DNA from: Leptospira haakeii
GTDB lineage: Bacteria; Spirochaetota; Leptospiria; Leptospirales; Leptospiraceae
NCBI RefSeq assembly: GCF_002812045.1
Contig: NZ_NPEG01000019.1
Span: 1-56,250, forward strand
DNA length: 56,250 nucleotides
Direction of reading: 5' to 3'
Made by a program: the position numbers and the translations under genes. The notes beneath the pieces were generated by a model. The model saw only the letters and a list, made by a program, of their open reading frames with translations. It ran no database searches and was not told the DNA's origin. Below, piece by piece: positions 27,453-35,939 of this stretch. Numbering within the stretch: the stretch's first letter is position 1; every line of letters begins with the position of its first letter.

Positions 27453-29425
27453 ACTCTCGGAATACAGAAAGTAAATTTGCTTCCTTTTTTCTCTTCAGAT
27501 TCGACCGAAATTTTTCCATTATAAGCTTTTATAATGCTATAAACCAATGGTAGACCTAAACCTGTTCCGGATTCGTTTTTGGTTCCTAATCGAGTAGATT
27601 TGATCTCGGTTAAGAATAGATTCGGGATCATATCCTTAGGTATCCCTATTCCGGTATCTTCTACAAAAAATTCCGGATCATTCTTCTGATTAGAAAATCC
27701 TATACTAATCGTATCATTTTCTCTACAGAATTTTATGGAATTGGAAACTAAGTTGATAAATATTTCGGCGAATAAGGCTCGGTCTACGTTTAACTTCACA
27801 TCATCCGGGATATTATTTATGATACGGATCTTTTTTGCTTCCGCTTGAGGAAGAAGTTTAGCTAATACACCTTCTACCTCTGGATATACGTAGATCAAAC
27901 TATTGTCTAAAGGAAAAGAACCTGATTTAAGTCGATTTAGATCCAAGAGTGTCGCGATCATCTCTAAAGATTGAGAAGACGTATATTCCGCTCTATCAAC
28001 CCATTCCAATAAGGATTCATCATCCAATTGGTTGTAATCATTTTTGATCAAATGTAAGATTCCGATTACCGTTGTAATCGGAGATCTTAAATCATGAGTC
28101 GCTAAAGATAAGAATGTGTCTTTGAGCGAATTCGCTTCTTCGGCGATATGTTTTGCTTCTTCTAATTGTTTGGTTCTCTCGGTTACTTTTTGTTCCAATG
28201 ATTTTTGAAGTTCTTCCAATCTTACGAATGCATTGGAGAATCTGACCGAAAGCATAACGGTTTGAGAGAATAAGAAGGCTAAAAGGCCCCAACTTGCTAA
28301 ATATTCCGCTTTTATGATCAAACTTTGATTTAAAATATCATTTAATGTAGTTAAAAAAAGTATTAGGGATCCCACTGCAAATAGGATCGCACCTTCTCTT
28401 CTCTTGAAAATACAAAGAGAGATCATTATGAAAAAGTAAACTATACCTATACCAACAAAAGTTTGGAATATTCTAATATAGTTCATGTATTCAGTGGAAG
28501 GTAGGGCAAGGACTAAAATAAAAAATATAGAGCTTACACCTATGAATAGATGATTAAAGTAATAATGGAATTTTTCATCTGGGAAAACCGCTTTTAGAAA
28601 AACGGAGAATAATGGTAGGGCCAAAACGAAGGTTAAAATATCCAGTTTATGGATATAAACCCAGAAAGAATCGGGAGTAACCTCGTATATAAATACGGAC
28701 CCCGTAAAAAATCCTCTGATACTTAAATCTATACAGAATAATCCGAACCAAAGTGCGGATTTATCCACCCTTCTCATCAGAAACAGAATTAAATGATAAA
28801 GGCCCATGAAGAAGGTGGCACCGAAAACCACCCAGCCAAGTGCGACTTGTCTTTTTTTCTCCTCGAAAACGGCTAAGGTATCTCCGATCTTAATAGATTT
28901 ACGGAGCCCGCCTGTTCTATGATAAAAATTTGATATTTGTAAGGTGAGTTTTAGTTCTTTGGACTCTTCGTCTATTAGAACAATCGGATGTTTATAGGAA
29001 GGAAGCATTTCTTCTCTTGAATTCCCGACCTTCCCGTTCTCGATCAGTAATTTTCCGTTTAGAAAAAGTTTGAATGCTGTAGAAACATCTCCGATTTGAA
29101 AGGCCAAATCTTTTACCGGTTTATCCAGTAAGACTGTGAGTTTGTAAGTCCCGAGACCTTCTCCCTCATGTTGGTTGCCGTTTTTTATAAATGAGTTCCA
29201 TGCGCCAGGAACGGAAATGAATCCATCTTTTGTAAAATTTTCGGGAGTTATAATTCCGTCCGCAAATTCCCAATCTCCATCTAAGGCAACCGTATAGAAA
29301 CGATCTCTGTCCCAATCTCTCAGATCTAGAACTCCATCTTTTGCTTGTGGAGAATAGACCTCGGCTTTTTGAGAACACCCCAGAAAAACCAAGAGAAATA
29401 GTAAATGAAAGATAGATGACCTCAT
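27449..29425 (-). CDS. 7TM-DISM sensor histidine kinase, lipoprotein leader
   Basis: A 658-residue sensor kinase. The N-terminus is a lipoprotein-like leader (LVFLGC) followed by an extracytoplasmic jelly-roll 7TMR-DISMED2 domain of about 150 residues, seven transmembrane helices (about 185-390), a coiled coil (EQKVTERTKQLEEAKH), a HisKA domain with H-box LATHDLRSPITTV near 440 and an HATPase domain with N-box NLVSNSIKF, G1 EDTGIGIP and G2 GTGLGLPLVY. No receiver domain or response regulator is adjacent, so it is an orphan kinase. DISM ligands are often carbohydrates. Confidence 0.9.
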   Translation of the reverse strand: MRSSIFHLLFLLVFLGCSQKAEVYSPQAKDGVLDLRDWDRDRFYTVALDGDWEFADGIITPENFTKDGFISVPGAWNSFIKNGNQHEGEGLGTYKLTVLLDKPVKDLAFQIGDVSTAFKLFLNGKLLIENGKVGNSREEMLPSYKHPIVLIDEESKELKLTLQISNFYHRTGGLRKSIKIGDTLAVFEEKKRQVALGWVVFGATFFMGLYHLILFLMRRVDKSALWFGLFCIDLSIRGFFTGSVFIYEVTPDSFWVYIHKLDILTFVLALPLFSVFLKAVFPDEKFHYYFNHLFIGVSSIFFILVLALPSTEYMNYIRIFQTFVGIGIVYFFIMISLCIFKRREGAILFAVGSLILFLTTLNDILNQSLIIKAEYLASWGLLAFLFSQTVMLSVRFSNAFVRLEELQKSLEQKVTERTKQLEEAKHIAEEANSLKDTFLSLATHDLRSPITTVIGILHLIKNDYNQLDDESLLEWVDRAEYTSSQSLEMIATLLDLNRLKSGSFPLDNSLIYVYPEVEGVLAKLLPQAEAKKIRIINNIPDDVKLNVDRALFAEIFINLVSNSIKFCRENDTISIGFSNQKNDPEFFVEDTGIGIPKDMIPNLFLTEIKSTRLGTKNESGTGLGLPLVYSIIKAYNGKISVESEEKKGSKFTFCIPRV

Positions 29426-29491
29426 TCTAATCTCTGGTCTCCAGTTTATTCTCCGCCTGAACTCTGTATAGAAAATTGTATAAGGATATTT

Positions 29492-30433
29492 TTAAAAAAA
29501 GACTGAAAACCCTAAGAAGAATCCTCTTAAAATCTCATAGTTCCCCGATCTGGAACCATTACTAATAGAGATATAAGAAGGTGAGGATAGATGATAACTT
29601 AAATTCAATTGGTCGAAGTGTAGATAGCTGAAATAAGAATAAATTTGGTTATACCCCAGATGAAATCTCATATTCTCATGGAATTTATATTGGAGAGAAA
29701 TTTCAGATTCATAACCTCTGAAAATCCCTCTGGTTCCGGCGCTTCCATTCGTAAAAACCAATGTATCCGTAGAAATCATAGGAGTTCTAAAAAATCTAGT
29801 CCCTTCCGTATAAAACACATCTACGCTTAAATTTGCCGTAAAATTTTCGATAAATTGGTAAGAAGATTGGATAGAAACCTGAGGGCCGTAAGTATAAAAA
29901 TATTCCTGGAAAGCTCCGTCTAACATGTATTTACCGTAGGTATATTTATTGATATTACGAAGTCCGCCGCCTAAATATAAATTCCAGTTTTGAATGGGAG
30001 AAATGATCTTATAAAAATTTGCTTCAAATTCCGATCTTGCTAAAGGGGAATAATAAAATCTCTCTGCAGATAAGCCGCTAGAATTGGATCGGATCACATT
30101 TGAATTCGGATTTACCAATTCTACTTCATAATAAGAGATCTCTGCTCTGTAATTTTTCTCATAATTTTCGTAACTAAAAACTGCAGGAACTAATACCTTT
30201 TGGTTTTGTTGCAAATGCCTCGTTTCTATAGATTCATTCGGATCCGTTTTTTCCGAATAAGATGTGAAATTATAGGGAATAAAACTGTAAGTTTGTCTTT
30301 TTAATAATAATTCGAATTTTTGTTTTTTCTTTTCAGAGGTCCCGTTCTTTGGAGTCTCCTCCGAACCTTGTAAACTCGAAATTAATATTAAATTTAATAG
30401 AATGAAAATATTATATTTTTGAAAAAGATCCAT
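29492..30433 (-). CDS. outer-membrane beta-barrel protein (possibly LA_2444/LA_4059 family)
   Basis: A 313-residue exported protein with a signal peptide and long alternating aromatic strands (for example FTANLSVDVFYTEG and FHLGYNQIYSYFSYLHFDQL) ending in phenylalanine (GFSVFF), as expected of a BamA-recognised barrel. It resembles a leptospiral outer-membrane family I know as LA_2444/LA_4059, from memory only. The ATG at 30433 is preferred over GTG at 30445, with GGTG nine bases upstream. Ligand and role are unknown. Confidence 0.75.
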   Translation of the reverse strand: MDLFQKYNIFILLNLILISSLQGSEETPKNGTSEKKKQKFELLLKRQTYSFIPYNFTSYSEKTDPNESIETRHLQQNQKVLVPAVFSYENYEKNYRAEISYYEVELVNPNSNVIRSNSSGLSAERFYYSPLARSEFEANFYKIISPIQNWNLYLGGGLRNINKYTYGKYMLDGAFQEYFYTYGPQVSIQSSYQFIENFTANLSVDVFYTEGTRFFRTPMISTDTLVFTNGSAGTRGIFRGYESEISLQYKFHENMRFHLGYNQIYSYFSYLHFDQLNLSYHLSSPSYISISNGSRSGNYEILRGFFLGFSVFF

Positions 30434-30555
30434 ATTCTTCTGCACCTAAAAGAATAAGTTAGATTCTCTTTTTAAAATACGAAAGGTCAACGACTTTCAG
30501 GTTTTCTGGTATACTTCCTAAACTTTCCGATGGAGAATTGGATCTTGGAGAAAAT

Positions 30556-31512
30556 ATGAATTTATTTATTACTGGAGCTTCCGGATTTGTTGGTGGAGCA
30601 ATTGCTCGCCATTTAAAGGAAAAACATAAGGTAAAAGTATTATCCAGATCTCCAAAGACAGATTCTACTTTAACTCAACAAGGTTTTGAAATAGTAAGTG
30701 GAAGTTTAGAATCTATCAGTTCACAAGATTTAGTAGGAATAGATATTGTAATCCACTGTGCGGCGTTTGTAGGTCCATGGGGAAATTACCAAGATTTTTG
30801 GAAAGGAAATGTAGAAGGAACAACTCGTTTATTAGAAGTCTCTCAGAAAGCGGGTGTCAAAAGATTTATACATATGGGAACTGAGGCTGCACTCTTTTAC
30901 GGACAGGATATGATCCAAATAGATGAGACCTATCCTTATCCCAAAAAAACTCCTTACTATTATAGCCTCAGTAAAGGAGAGGCGGAAAGAAGAGTAGTCT
31001 CCGCAAATCGTCCAGGTTTTGAAACAATTACTCTGAGACCAAGACTAGTTTGGGGTCCGGGAGACACATCGGTTCTTCCTGTCCTCAAGAAGATGGTAGC
31101 CGAAGGAAAATTTATGTGGCTGGATGAGGGAAGAGCTAAAACTTCTGTGACCTGCATTCCGAACCTAGTCTATGCAACTGAACTCGCTTTAACTAAGGGT
31201 GTACCAGGGCAAATCTATTTCATTACGGATGACGAAGATAAAACGGTTAAAACATTTTTAACAGAGATGATGCAAACCCAAGGGATTACACTTCCTAAGG
31301 CTTCCGTTCCCTCTGCCTTGGCTGGATTTTTAGCAATGATAGTGGAGACGATCTGGAGAATATTCGGAATTCGTAAAGAACCTCCTATGATGAGATTCCC
31401 GGTCGATATTATGGGAAAAGAATGTACGATCCGTATTGATAAGGCCAAAAAGGAATTGGGATATAAACCTGTGGTTAGTATTGCACAAGGTTTACAATTA
31501 ATGAAAGGTTAA
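30556..31512 (+). CDS. NAD-dependent epimerase/dehydratase (extended SDR)
   Basis: A 318-residue extended short-chain dehydrogenase: GASGFVGGAIARHL near the N-terminus, and the catalytic YYYSLSKGEAE (Y-x-x-x-K). It belongs near the 3-beta-hydroxysteroid / nucleoside-sugar epimerase group (LRPRLVWGPGD). The substrate is not readable. The ATG at 30556 follows GGAGA; a TTG at 30538 is less likely. It ends nine bases from the convergent ArsR gene. Confidence 0.85.
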   Translation: MNLFITGASGFVGGAIARHLKEKHKVKVLSRSPKTDSTLTQQGFEIVSGSLESISSQDLVGIDIVIHCAAFVGPWGNYQDFWKGNVEGTTRLLEVSQKAGVKRFIHMGTEAALFYGQDMIQIDETYPYPKKTPYYYSLSKGEAERRVVSANRPGFETITLRPRLVWGPGDTSVLPVLKKMVAEGKFMWLDEGRAKTSVTCIPNLVYATELALTKGVPGQIYFITDDEDKTVKTFLTEMMQTQGITLPKASVPSALAGFLAMIVETIWRIFGIRKEPPMMRFPVDIMGKECTIRIDKAKKELGYKPVVSIAQGLQLMKG

Positions 31513-31520
31513 GTTTTGCG

Positions 31521-31865
31521 TTAGACTTTGATCCTGGAGTCTTCTTTTTGATCGCTTTCCTTCCTCGCACTTTTTAAAATTGTGTCGAGTAGGCCTGGAA
31601 ATTTTTTTTCCAGGTCATCTTTACGGATGATGGAAAATCTCTGGGTTCCTTCGTATCTAGTGAAAATCATCCCTGCATCCCTTAATTTCCCCATATGGTA
31701 GGAAAGATTTGTTTTGGGGGCATAAACTAGAAAGGTAGAACAATTAGATTCTCCTTTATCCGAAAGATCTAATAGTATCTTTCTTCGGATTGGATCACTT
31801 ACGGCTTCGAATATAGAGTTCAATTCTATCTGATCTAAATTTGGATGAGTAGGTTGTTTAGACAT
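31521..31865 (-). CDS. ArsR-family HTH transcriptional regulator
   Basis: A 114-residue winged-helix protein: IFEAVSDPIRRKILLDLSD, CSTFLVYAPKTNLSYHMGKL and a wing with GMIFTRYEGTQRFS. No metal-binding motif of the classic type. The start is placed at the ATG at 31865; a longer TTG frame (31925) would run the coding sequence through the operator dyad. It is divergent from the outer-membrane gene at 32031; two matching dyads lie between them, so it probably represses both its own gene and that one. Confidence 0.85.
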   Translation of the reverse strand: MSKQPTHPNLDQIELNSIFEAVSDPIRRKILLDLSDKGESNCSTFLVYAPKTNLSYHMGKLRDAGMIFTRYEGTQRFSIIRKDDLEKKFPGLLDTILKSARKESDQKEDSRIKV

Positions 31866-31894
31866 CGGAATTTTTTTCCAATACTCCTTATAAA

Positions 31895-31912
31895 GTTCAA
31901 TAATATTTGAAC
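31895..31912. promoter_or_regulatory. ArsR operator dyad, site 1
   Basis: GTTCAATAATATTTGAAC is a dyad with perfect arms GTTCAA/TTGAAC. It lies just before the plus-strand -35 and, for the minus strand, between a weak -35 and a TATAAG -10 (31887-31892). It is the reverse complement of site 2. Confidence 0.7.
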
Positions 31913-31918
31913 AAAAGA

Positions 31919-31946
31919 TTGACAAGCACTTTCTAAGTTCTATAGT
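31919..31946 (+). promoter_or_regulatory. strong sigma70-type promoter of the outer-membrane gene
   Basis: TTGACA (31919-31924), a 16-base spacer and TATAGT (31941-31946). It faces the gene at 32031; site 2 covers its -10 and transcription start. Confidence 0.7.
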
Positions 31947-31962
31947 TCAAATATTATTGAAC
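31945..31962. promoter_or_regulatory. ArsR operator dyad, site 2
   Basis: GTTCAAATATTATTGAAC, the exact reverse complement of site 1, starting exactly 50 bases after it. It overlaps the end of the -10 of the plus-strand promoter, a repressor position. Confidence 0.7.
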
Positions 31963-32030
31963 TAATAGGGAAATGCTCCGTTTTGCCTTAAAACCTAAAA
32001 ATTGTGCAAAAGGGACCAAAGGAGACTCCT

Positions 32031-33380
32031 ATGAAAATACCTAGGTCGATTCAGAAAACCTACCAAAGTTTGCCGATTTTGCTGTTTTCTTTCTTTTTCA
32101 TCGTTCCTCTTTTCGGAGATGAGGTACGGCTGAAATCAGGAAAAGTCCTGAAAAATTTGAAACTGGAGAAGGAAGCGGAAGAATATTATATTTTTAGTTT
32201 AGAGGATTCTATTCCAGTCAGGATTCCAAAGTCCGAGATTGCAAGTGTCCAAGCCGAAAACAATAGTCAAGACTTGAAGGAACAAAAATCGGTCCCTCAA
32301 AAAAGAAATTATGATCTAGTCTGGACCCAATCTTTGACCAATGATGTGTTCATCAATGGTAACAGTTTATTCGGAAATGCTTTTGATAGAAGAGGGGATC
32401 TTCATTATTCAGGAGTACCTAAATCTTTGATCCTAGATACAATGGTCAATATTCCTACTCCAGTAGAAGGTTTACAACTGATCATCAGAGATTATTCTCC
32501 TTTGACAGGAAGAACAAACAGAGATGTGGACGGCGTTTTTCAATCACATCCGTACGGACCGGGAGTTGATCTGGATAAAGTTGCAGAAGATCCAAATACA
32601 AACAGATTGAGAAAGGAGCCTAACGGGCTGAGAGAAGGTCTTGCCACTCTTCTTAATTATAAATGGTCTACAAATCGTTTAGGGGATTGGAATGCAGGTT
32701 GGATCTATTATGCGAATAATCAGCCAAGTTTTGCTCTGGGACTTTTTACTTTTGGTTGGGCATTACCTGTTCTGAAGTATATTCACCCCACTTATACTTA
32801 TAACGTGAGGGTGACTTCCGAAAGAATTGGAGGTTCTAATATCGCAGGGGAGAAGGACTTGGAGTCCGGATATCCAACTAATGCGTTTAACGGTACAACT
32901 TTTCATAGATTCTCTGTATTCCATGAATACGAGGTCACTGAAAACTTTAAGATCCAACCCGGGATCGATTTCGGATACCAATACTATAATGATAATATAG
33001 ATAGAAGGTCCGGATTTAAGAATATAGACTATAAGGTAACCTTAAAGTATTTAGGATTCTCTTTTTCACTTACTGACGTTTACAGACCGAATACTTATAT
33101 GATAGATAATAATTATTACTATCCAAATACTGTAGGCGGCCAAACGGTCGGGACAGTTCCTGGAGCGACCTGGGTAGGCCCATTAACAGGAAATTCTAAT
33201 GATGGACTGACCATAGATCCTTCTAAAGGTTATGGTTTTGTGAATGATTTTATCTTAAGTTCCATCCAGAATTCAGGATTAGATCCTAATGTGAAACAGG
33301 CTCTTGTGAATAAACATTTAGAGCAAAAGATCCCTCTTCATAGTATTATCTGGTCTTTCGGATATTCTATCAGGATCTAA
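32031..33380 (+). CDS. outer-membrane beta-barrel protein under ArsR control
   Basis: A 449-residue protein: signal peptide (SFFFIVPLFG), a short N-terminal domain with DEVRLKSGKVLKN and a KSEI strand, then a long beta-barrel with alternating aromatic strands such as NFKIQPGIDFGYQYYNDN. The last strand is IIWSFGYSIRI. The N-terminal piece resembles a small domain seen in other leptospiral exported proteins that begin EVRLKSGKVLKG (from memory). AGGAG six bases before the ATG at 32031 fixes the start against GTG at 32004. Role unknown; control by an ArsR protein suggests a stimulus-dependent porin or barrel. Confidence 0.75.
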   Translation: MKIPRSIQKTYQSLPILLFSFFFIVPLFGDEVRLKSGKVLKNLKLEKEAEEYYIFSLEDSIPVRIPKSEIASVQAENNSQDLKEQKSVPQKRNYDLVWTQSLTNDVFINGNSLFGNAFDRRGDLHYSGVPKSLILDTMVNIPTPVEGLQLIIRDYSPLTGRTNRDVDGVFQSHPYGPGVDLDKVAEDPNTNRLRKEPNGLREGLATLLNYKWSTNRLGDWNAGWIYYANNQPSFALGLFTFGWALPVLKYIHPTYTYNVRVTSERIGGSNIAGEKDLESGYPTNAFNGTTFHRFSVFHEYEVTENFKIQPGIDFGYQYYNDNIDRRSGFKNIDYKVTLKYLGFSFSLTDVYRPNTYMIDNNYYYPNTVGGQTVGTVPGATWVGPLTGNSNDGLTIDPSKGYGFVNDFILSSIQNSGLDPNVKQALVNKHLEQKIPLHSIIWSFGYSIRI

Positions 33381-33386
33381 AATGAA

Positions 33387-33440
33387 AACCGGAAGAAAAT
33401 ATTGGATATTAAGGATCTAATGTTTCTTCCGGTTGGTTTT
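33387..33440. terminator. long-stem terminator between convergent genes
   Basis: AACCGGAAGAAA (33387-33398) pairs with TTTCTTCCGGTT (33423-33434) around a 24-base loop, followed on the plus strand by GGTTTT. It lies between convergent stops and could serve both strands. Confidence 0.6.
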
Positions 33441-33448
33441 CCCAAAGA

Positions 33449-34060
33449 TCAAGAAGCTCTTCCGATTTTGGTTGCTTCTTCCACTTCCACAAGTTTTCCG
33501 GTTTTCACATCGTAGAAGTATCCATAAACAGGGATGTCCTTAGGGATCAACGGATGGTTTCTGATCCTTTTTACATCATCTACCACGCTCTTTTCCAAAT
33601 TTTCAAAAGTTAAGAACGGGATATATTTTGCTTCGTCTGATCCTCCGGATTCTTCCAAGTTTCTCCAACCGTTTGCATCTACAGTTGCAGTTTTCAAACT
33701 TTTCGCTAATAAATTTCGGATGATCTGGTCATTGAATAATTCCATCCCACAATCGGAGTGATGGATCACGAAAAATTCTTTCGTGCCCAAAAGTTTGTGG
33801 GAGATTATAAGAGATCTGATCGCGTCGTCACTTGCTCTTCCTCCGGCATTTCGTATAACGTGAGCATCTCCTTCTGAAAGTCCCGCATATTTAGCTGGGT
33901 CCAAACGTGCGTCCATGCAGGTCAGGATCGTAAAACTTCTGGCAGGGGGAAGGGCCAATTCTCCCTTTTTGCCGAACTCGGAAACATACTTATTGTTTGC
34001 TTCGATTACTTCTTGGTGGATCTTACTGGTTTCTTTTTGCAAAACTGCTGAATTTGACAT
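33449..34060 (-). CDS. beta-class carbonic anhydrase
   Basis: A 203-residue zinc enzyme converting CO2 and water to bicarbonate. The zinc ligands are C48 in CMDARLDP, H101 and C104 in HHSDCGM, and the D50-R52 dyad is present. It lacks a signal peptide and should be cytoplasmic. It is a single gene; a 20-base inverted repeat lies about ten bases before its ATG. Confidence 0.92.
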   Translation of the reverse strand: MSNSAVLQKETSKIHQEVIEANNKYVSEFGKKGELALPPARSFTILTCMDARLDPAKYAGLSEGDAHVIRNAGGRASDDAIRSLIISHKLLGTKEFFVIHHSDCGMELFNDQIIRNLLAKSLKTATVDANGWRNLEESGGSDEAKYIPFLTFENLEKSVVDDVKRIRNHPLIPKDIPVYGYFYDVKTGKLVEVEEATKIGRAS

Positions 34061-34070
34061 AGTGGAAATT

Positions 34071-34090
34071 ATATCCGTAATAGCGGATAT
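34071..34090. promoter_or_regulatory. inverted repeat before the carbonic anhydrase start
   Basis: ATATCCG (34071-34077) and CGGATAT (34084-34090) form a seven-base dyad with six bases between, about ten bases before the minus-strand ATG at 34060. It could be an operator or a 5'-leader hairpin; no ribosome site is visible next to the ATG. Confidence 0.4.
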
Positions 34091-34686
34091 GGCATCCAGT
34101 TTTAGTAGAGAAGGCGGAAAAAGGGTCTTAGATTGTATAATTAGTTAGGGAGAAGGTTAGTATTTTGTATGGGATGGATTGATAGACATGAGAAACAATC
34201 GGTTGGAGTTCCTATTAGGGCTTAGTGTAAAGTTGTCCCCGCCCTCTTTGGGTGGGGGCCGGTGCGGTGGTACGCAAGCGGATTCCTTAGCATGTTTTAT
34301 TCTTTTTTGCGAGAGAAATTTTCTCACACTTAGTAGTAGGAATTCCTACATTAAGAAGAGAGGGATTGGTATATATTGTTTCGATTCTTGAAGAGCCTGT
34401 ATTGATTTTTTATTTGAAATAAATTATTTCTGATTTATTCGAACTTCCGATTTTTCCTGAACTTCATCCGAGCGCAAAATAATGTAAAAAAGTTCAAAAG
34501 AAGAAGATAAACGAAATTAACATATCTCCTTTCAATCGTATTATACTTTAAGAATGTATAGTTTTTATTGTGGTATAACTACTTTAAATAAAACGAATGT
34601 TTTAACTTAGTTATGAATTTTGAAACTTACTCTCAAGTTGGTAGATAAAAAATTCCTATAATTTTCATTTTTTCCGCCTTCGGGTC
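34091..34686. other. long intergenic region with GC-rich hairpin and palindromes
   Basis: About 600 bases without a credible gene. It contains a GC-rich stem CCCCGCCC (34237-34244) / GGGTGGGG (34250-34257) with one G-T pair, the perfect palindrome GTAGGAATTCCTAC (34336-34349), a related GGAGTTCCTA (34205-34214) and AT-rich DNA from 34400 on. No tRNA or recognisable RNA gene was found. Confidence 0.5.
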
Positions 34687-34715
34687 TTGACCTATTTTAA
34701 TTCTAGAATTATTCT
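34687..34715 (+). promoter_or_regulatory. sigma70-type promoter of the peroxidase operon
   Basis: TTGACC (34687-34692), a 17-base spacer and TATTCT (34710-34715), about 27 bases before the ATG at 34743. The -10 lies within the PerR-like dyad. Confidence 0.65.
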
Positions 34716-34717
34716 AA
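34703..34717. promoter_or_regulatory. PerR/Fur-like 7-1-7 dyad
   Basis: CTAGAAT-T-ATTCTAA, on the other strand TTAGAAT-A-ATTCTAG: a 7-1-7 inverted repeat with 13 of 14 arm bases symmetric, close in form to the PerR box TTATAAT-N-ATTATAA. It covers the -10 of a peroxidase operon, which fits a peroxide-responsive repressor. The regulator gene is not in the window. Confidence 0.6.
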
Positions 34718-34742
34718 GCGGAAATTTTGTCGGCGATGTCGA

Positions 34743-35903
34743 ATGAAAGTAACTACGTTTTCACGAATCGATTCCAGGTTTTTAGGATATATAGTTCTTA
34801 TATTCGTTTTTTATTGTATAGGTTGTGATTCCCAAAAGAAGAAAGACAATGACCTGACGGAACTTACCTATATTCCAAGCGGAATTTTGGGATTACCGGA
34901 CTTACCTGTTCCTAAGAATAACCCTCAATCGAACGATAAAGTGTCGTTAGGTGCTAAATTGTATTCTGATAAACGATTTAGCTCTGATGGAACTGTATCT
35001 TGTGCTACATGTCATAAGCCCGAACAGGCATTTGTAGATAAGCTGAAGGTCTCTAAAGGTATTAAAAATTTTACCGGAACCAGGAACGCACCTACTGTAT
35101 TAAATGCAGTCTATTATAAAACGCAGTTTTGGGATGGAAGAAGAAACGATTTGGAAGGACAGTCCAAAGATCCTCTCTTAAATCCTGTAGAGCATGGTCT
35201 TTCTAGTCATGATGACCTTATAAAGATCGTAAAATCAGATCCGGACTATACTTCAAAGTTTAAAACTGTATTCGGTATCGAATCAGATTCTATCAAGATA
35301 GACCATGTTGCCATGGCAATCGCATCTTTTGAAAGAACGATCATCTCCGGAAATTCCCCTTTTGATCGTTATAGATTCGGAAAAGAAGAAAAGGCATTAT
35401 CTGAATCCGCGATCCGCGGTTTAAATTTATATATGGGGAAGGCGAGATGCCAAGATTGCCATACGATAGGAGAAACATACGCAATCTTTATCGATGATAA
35501 ATTCCATAATCTGGGAGTTGGCTTCAAAAGGATACAACCTAAATTAGAAGAGATACTACAGAAAAAAGCAGAATCCAAAAACAGTCCCACTTCTGACGAA
35601 GAAATACTTACTAATATTGAATCTTCCGAGTTGGGTAGATTTGCGGTCACAGGAATCAGTGAAGACTTGGGAGCATTTAAAACCCCAGGTCTCAGAAATA
35701 TCGCATTAACTTCTCCTTATATGCATGATGGAAGTTTAACAAGCCTCGAACAGGTTATTGATCTGTATGATAAGGGTGGAGAAACAAATCCTTTCTTGAG
35801 TAGTGGAATCCGTCCTTTGGGACTGACTGGTCAAGAAAAAGCAGACCTTGTATCTTTTTTAAAATCCTTAACAAGTCCGGTTTTGCCTAGCATGCCAAAA
35901 TGA
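34743..35903 (+). CDS. di-haem cytochrome c peroxidase, predicted lipoprotein
   Basis: A 386-residue di-haem peroxidase of the CcpA/MauG group that reduces hydrogen peroxide with electrons from cytochrome c. Haem sites: CATCH at residues 87-91 and CQDCH near 236. Family motifs FWDGRRNDLEGQ and YMHDGSLTSLEQVI are present. The leader has a lipobox-like YCIGC, so it is probably anchored by lipid and faces the periplasm. First of four genes; the next gene's likely start is 36 bases after its stop. A PerR-like dyad lies over its promoter. MauG-type maturation activity cannot be excluded. Confidence 0.9.
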   Translation: MKVTTFSRIDSRFLGYIVLIFVFYCIGCDSQKKKDNDLTELTYIPSGILGLPDLPVPKNNPQSNDKVSLGAKLYSDKRFSSDGTVSCATCHKPEQAFVDKLKVSKGIKNFTGTRNAPTVLNAVYYKTQFWDGRRNDLEGQSKDPLLNPVEHGLSSHDDLIKIVKSDPDYTSKFKTVFGIESDSIKIDHVAMAIASFERTIISGNSPFDRYRFGKEEKALSESAIRGLNLYMGKARCQDCHTIGETYAIFIDDKFHNLGVGFKRIQPKLEEILQKKAESKNSPTSDEEILTNIESSELGRFAVTGISEDLGAFKTPGLRNIALTSPYMHDGSLTSLEQVIDLYDKGGETNPFLSSGIRPLGLTGQEKADLVSFLKSLTSPVLPSMPK

Positions 35904-35939
35904 TTGAGGACTGGAAATATTCCGATGAGGAGGAGAGTT

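Noticed and set aside
34179..34391. A 70-codon frame in the long intergenic gap
   Set aside because: It runs through a GC-rich hairpin and a palindrome, has no ribosome site and no recognisable protein features.
34091..34686. tRNA or other known RNA gene in the long gap
   Set aside because: No cloverleaf, CCA end or known RNA motif could be traced.
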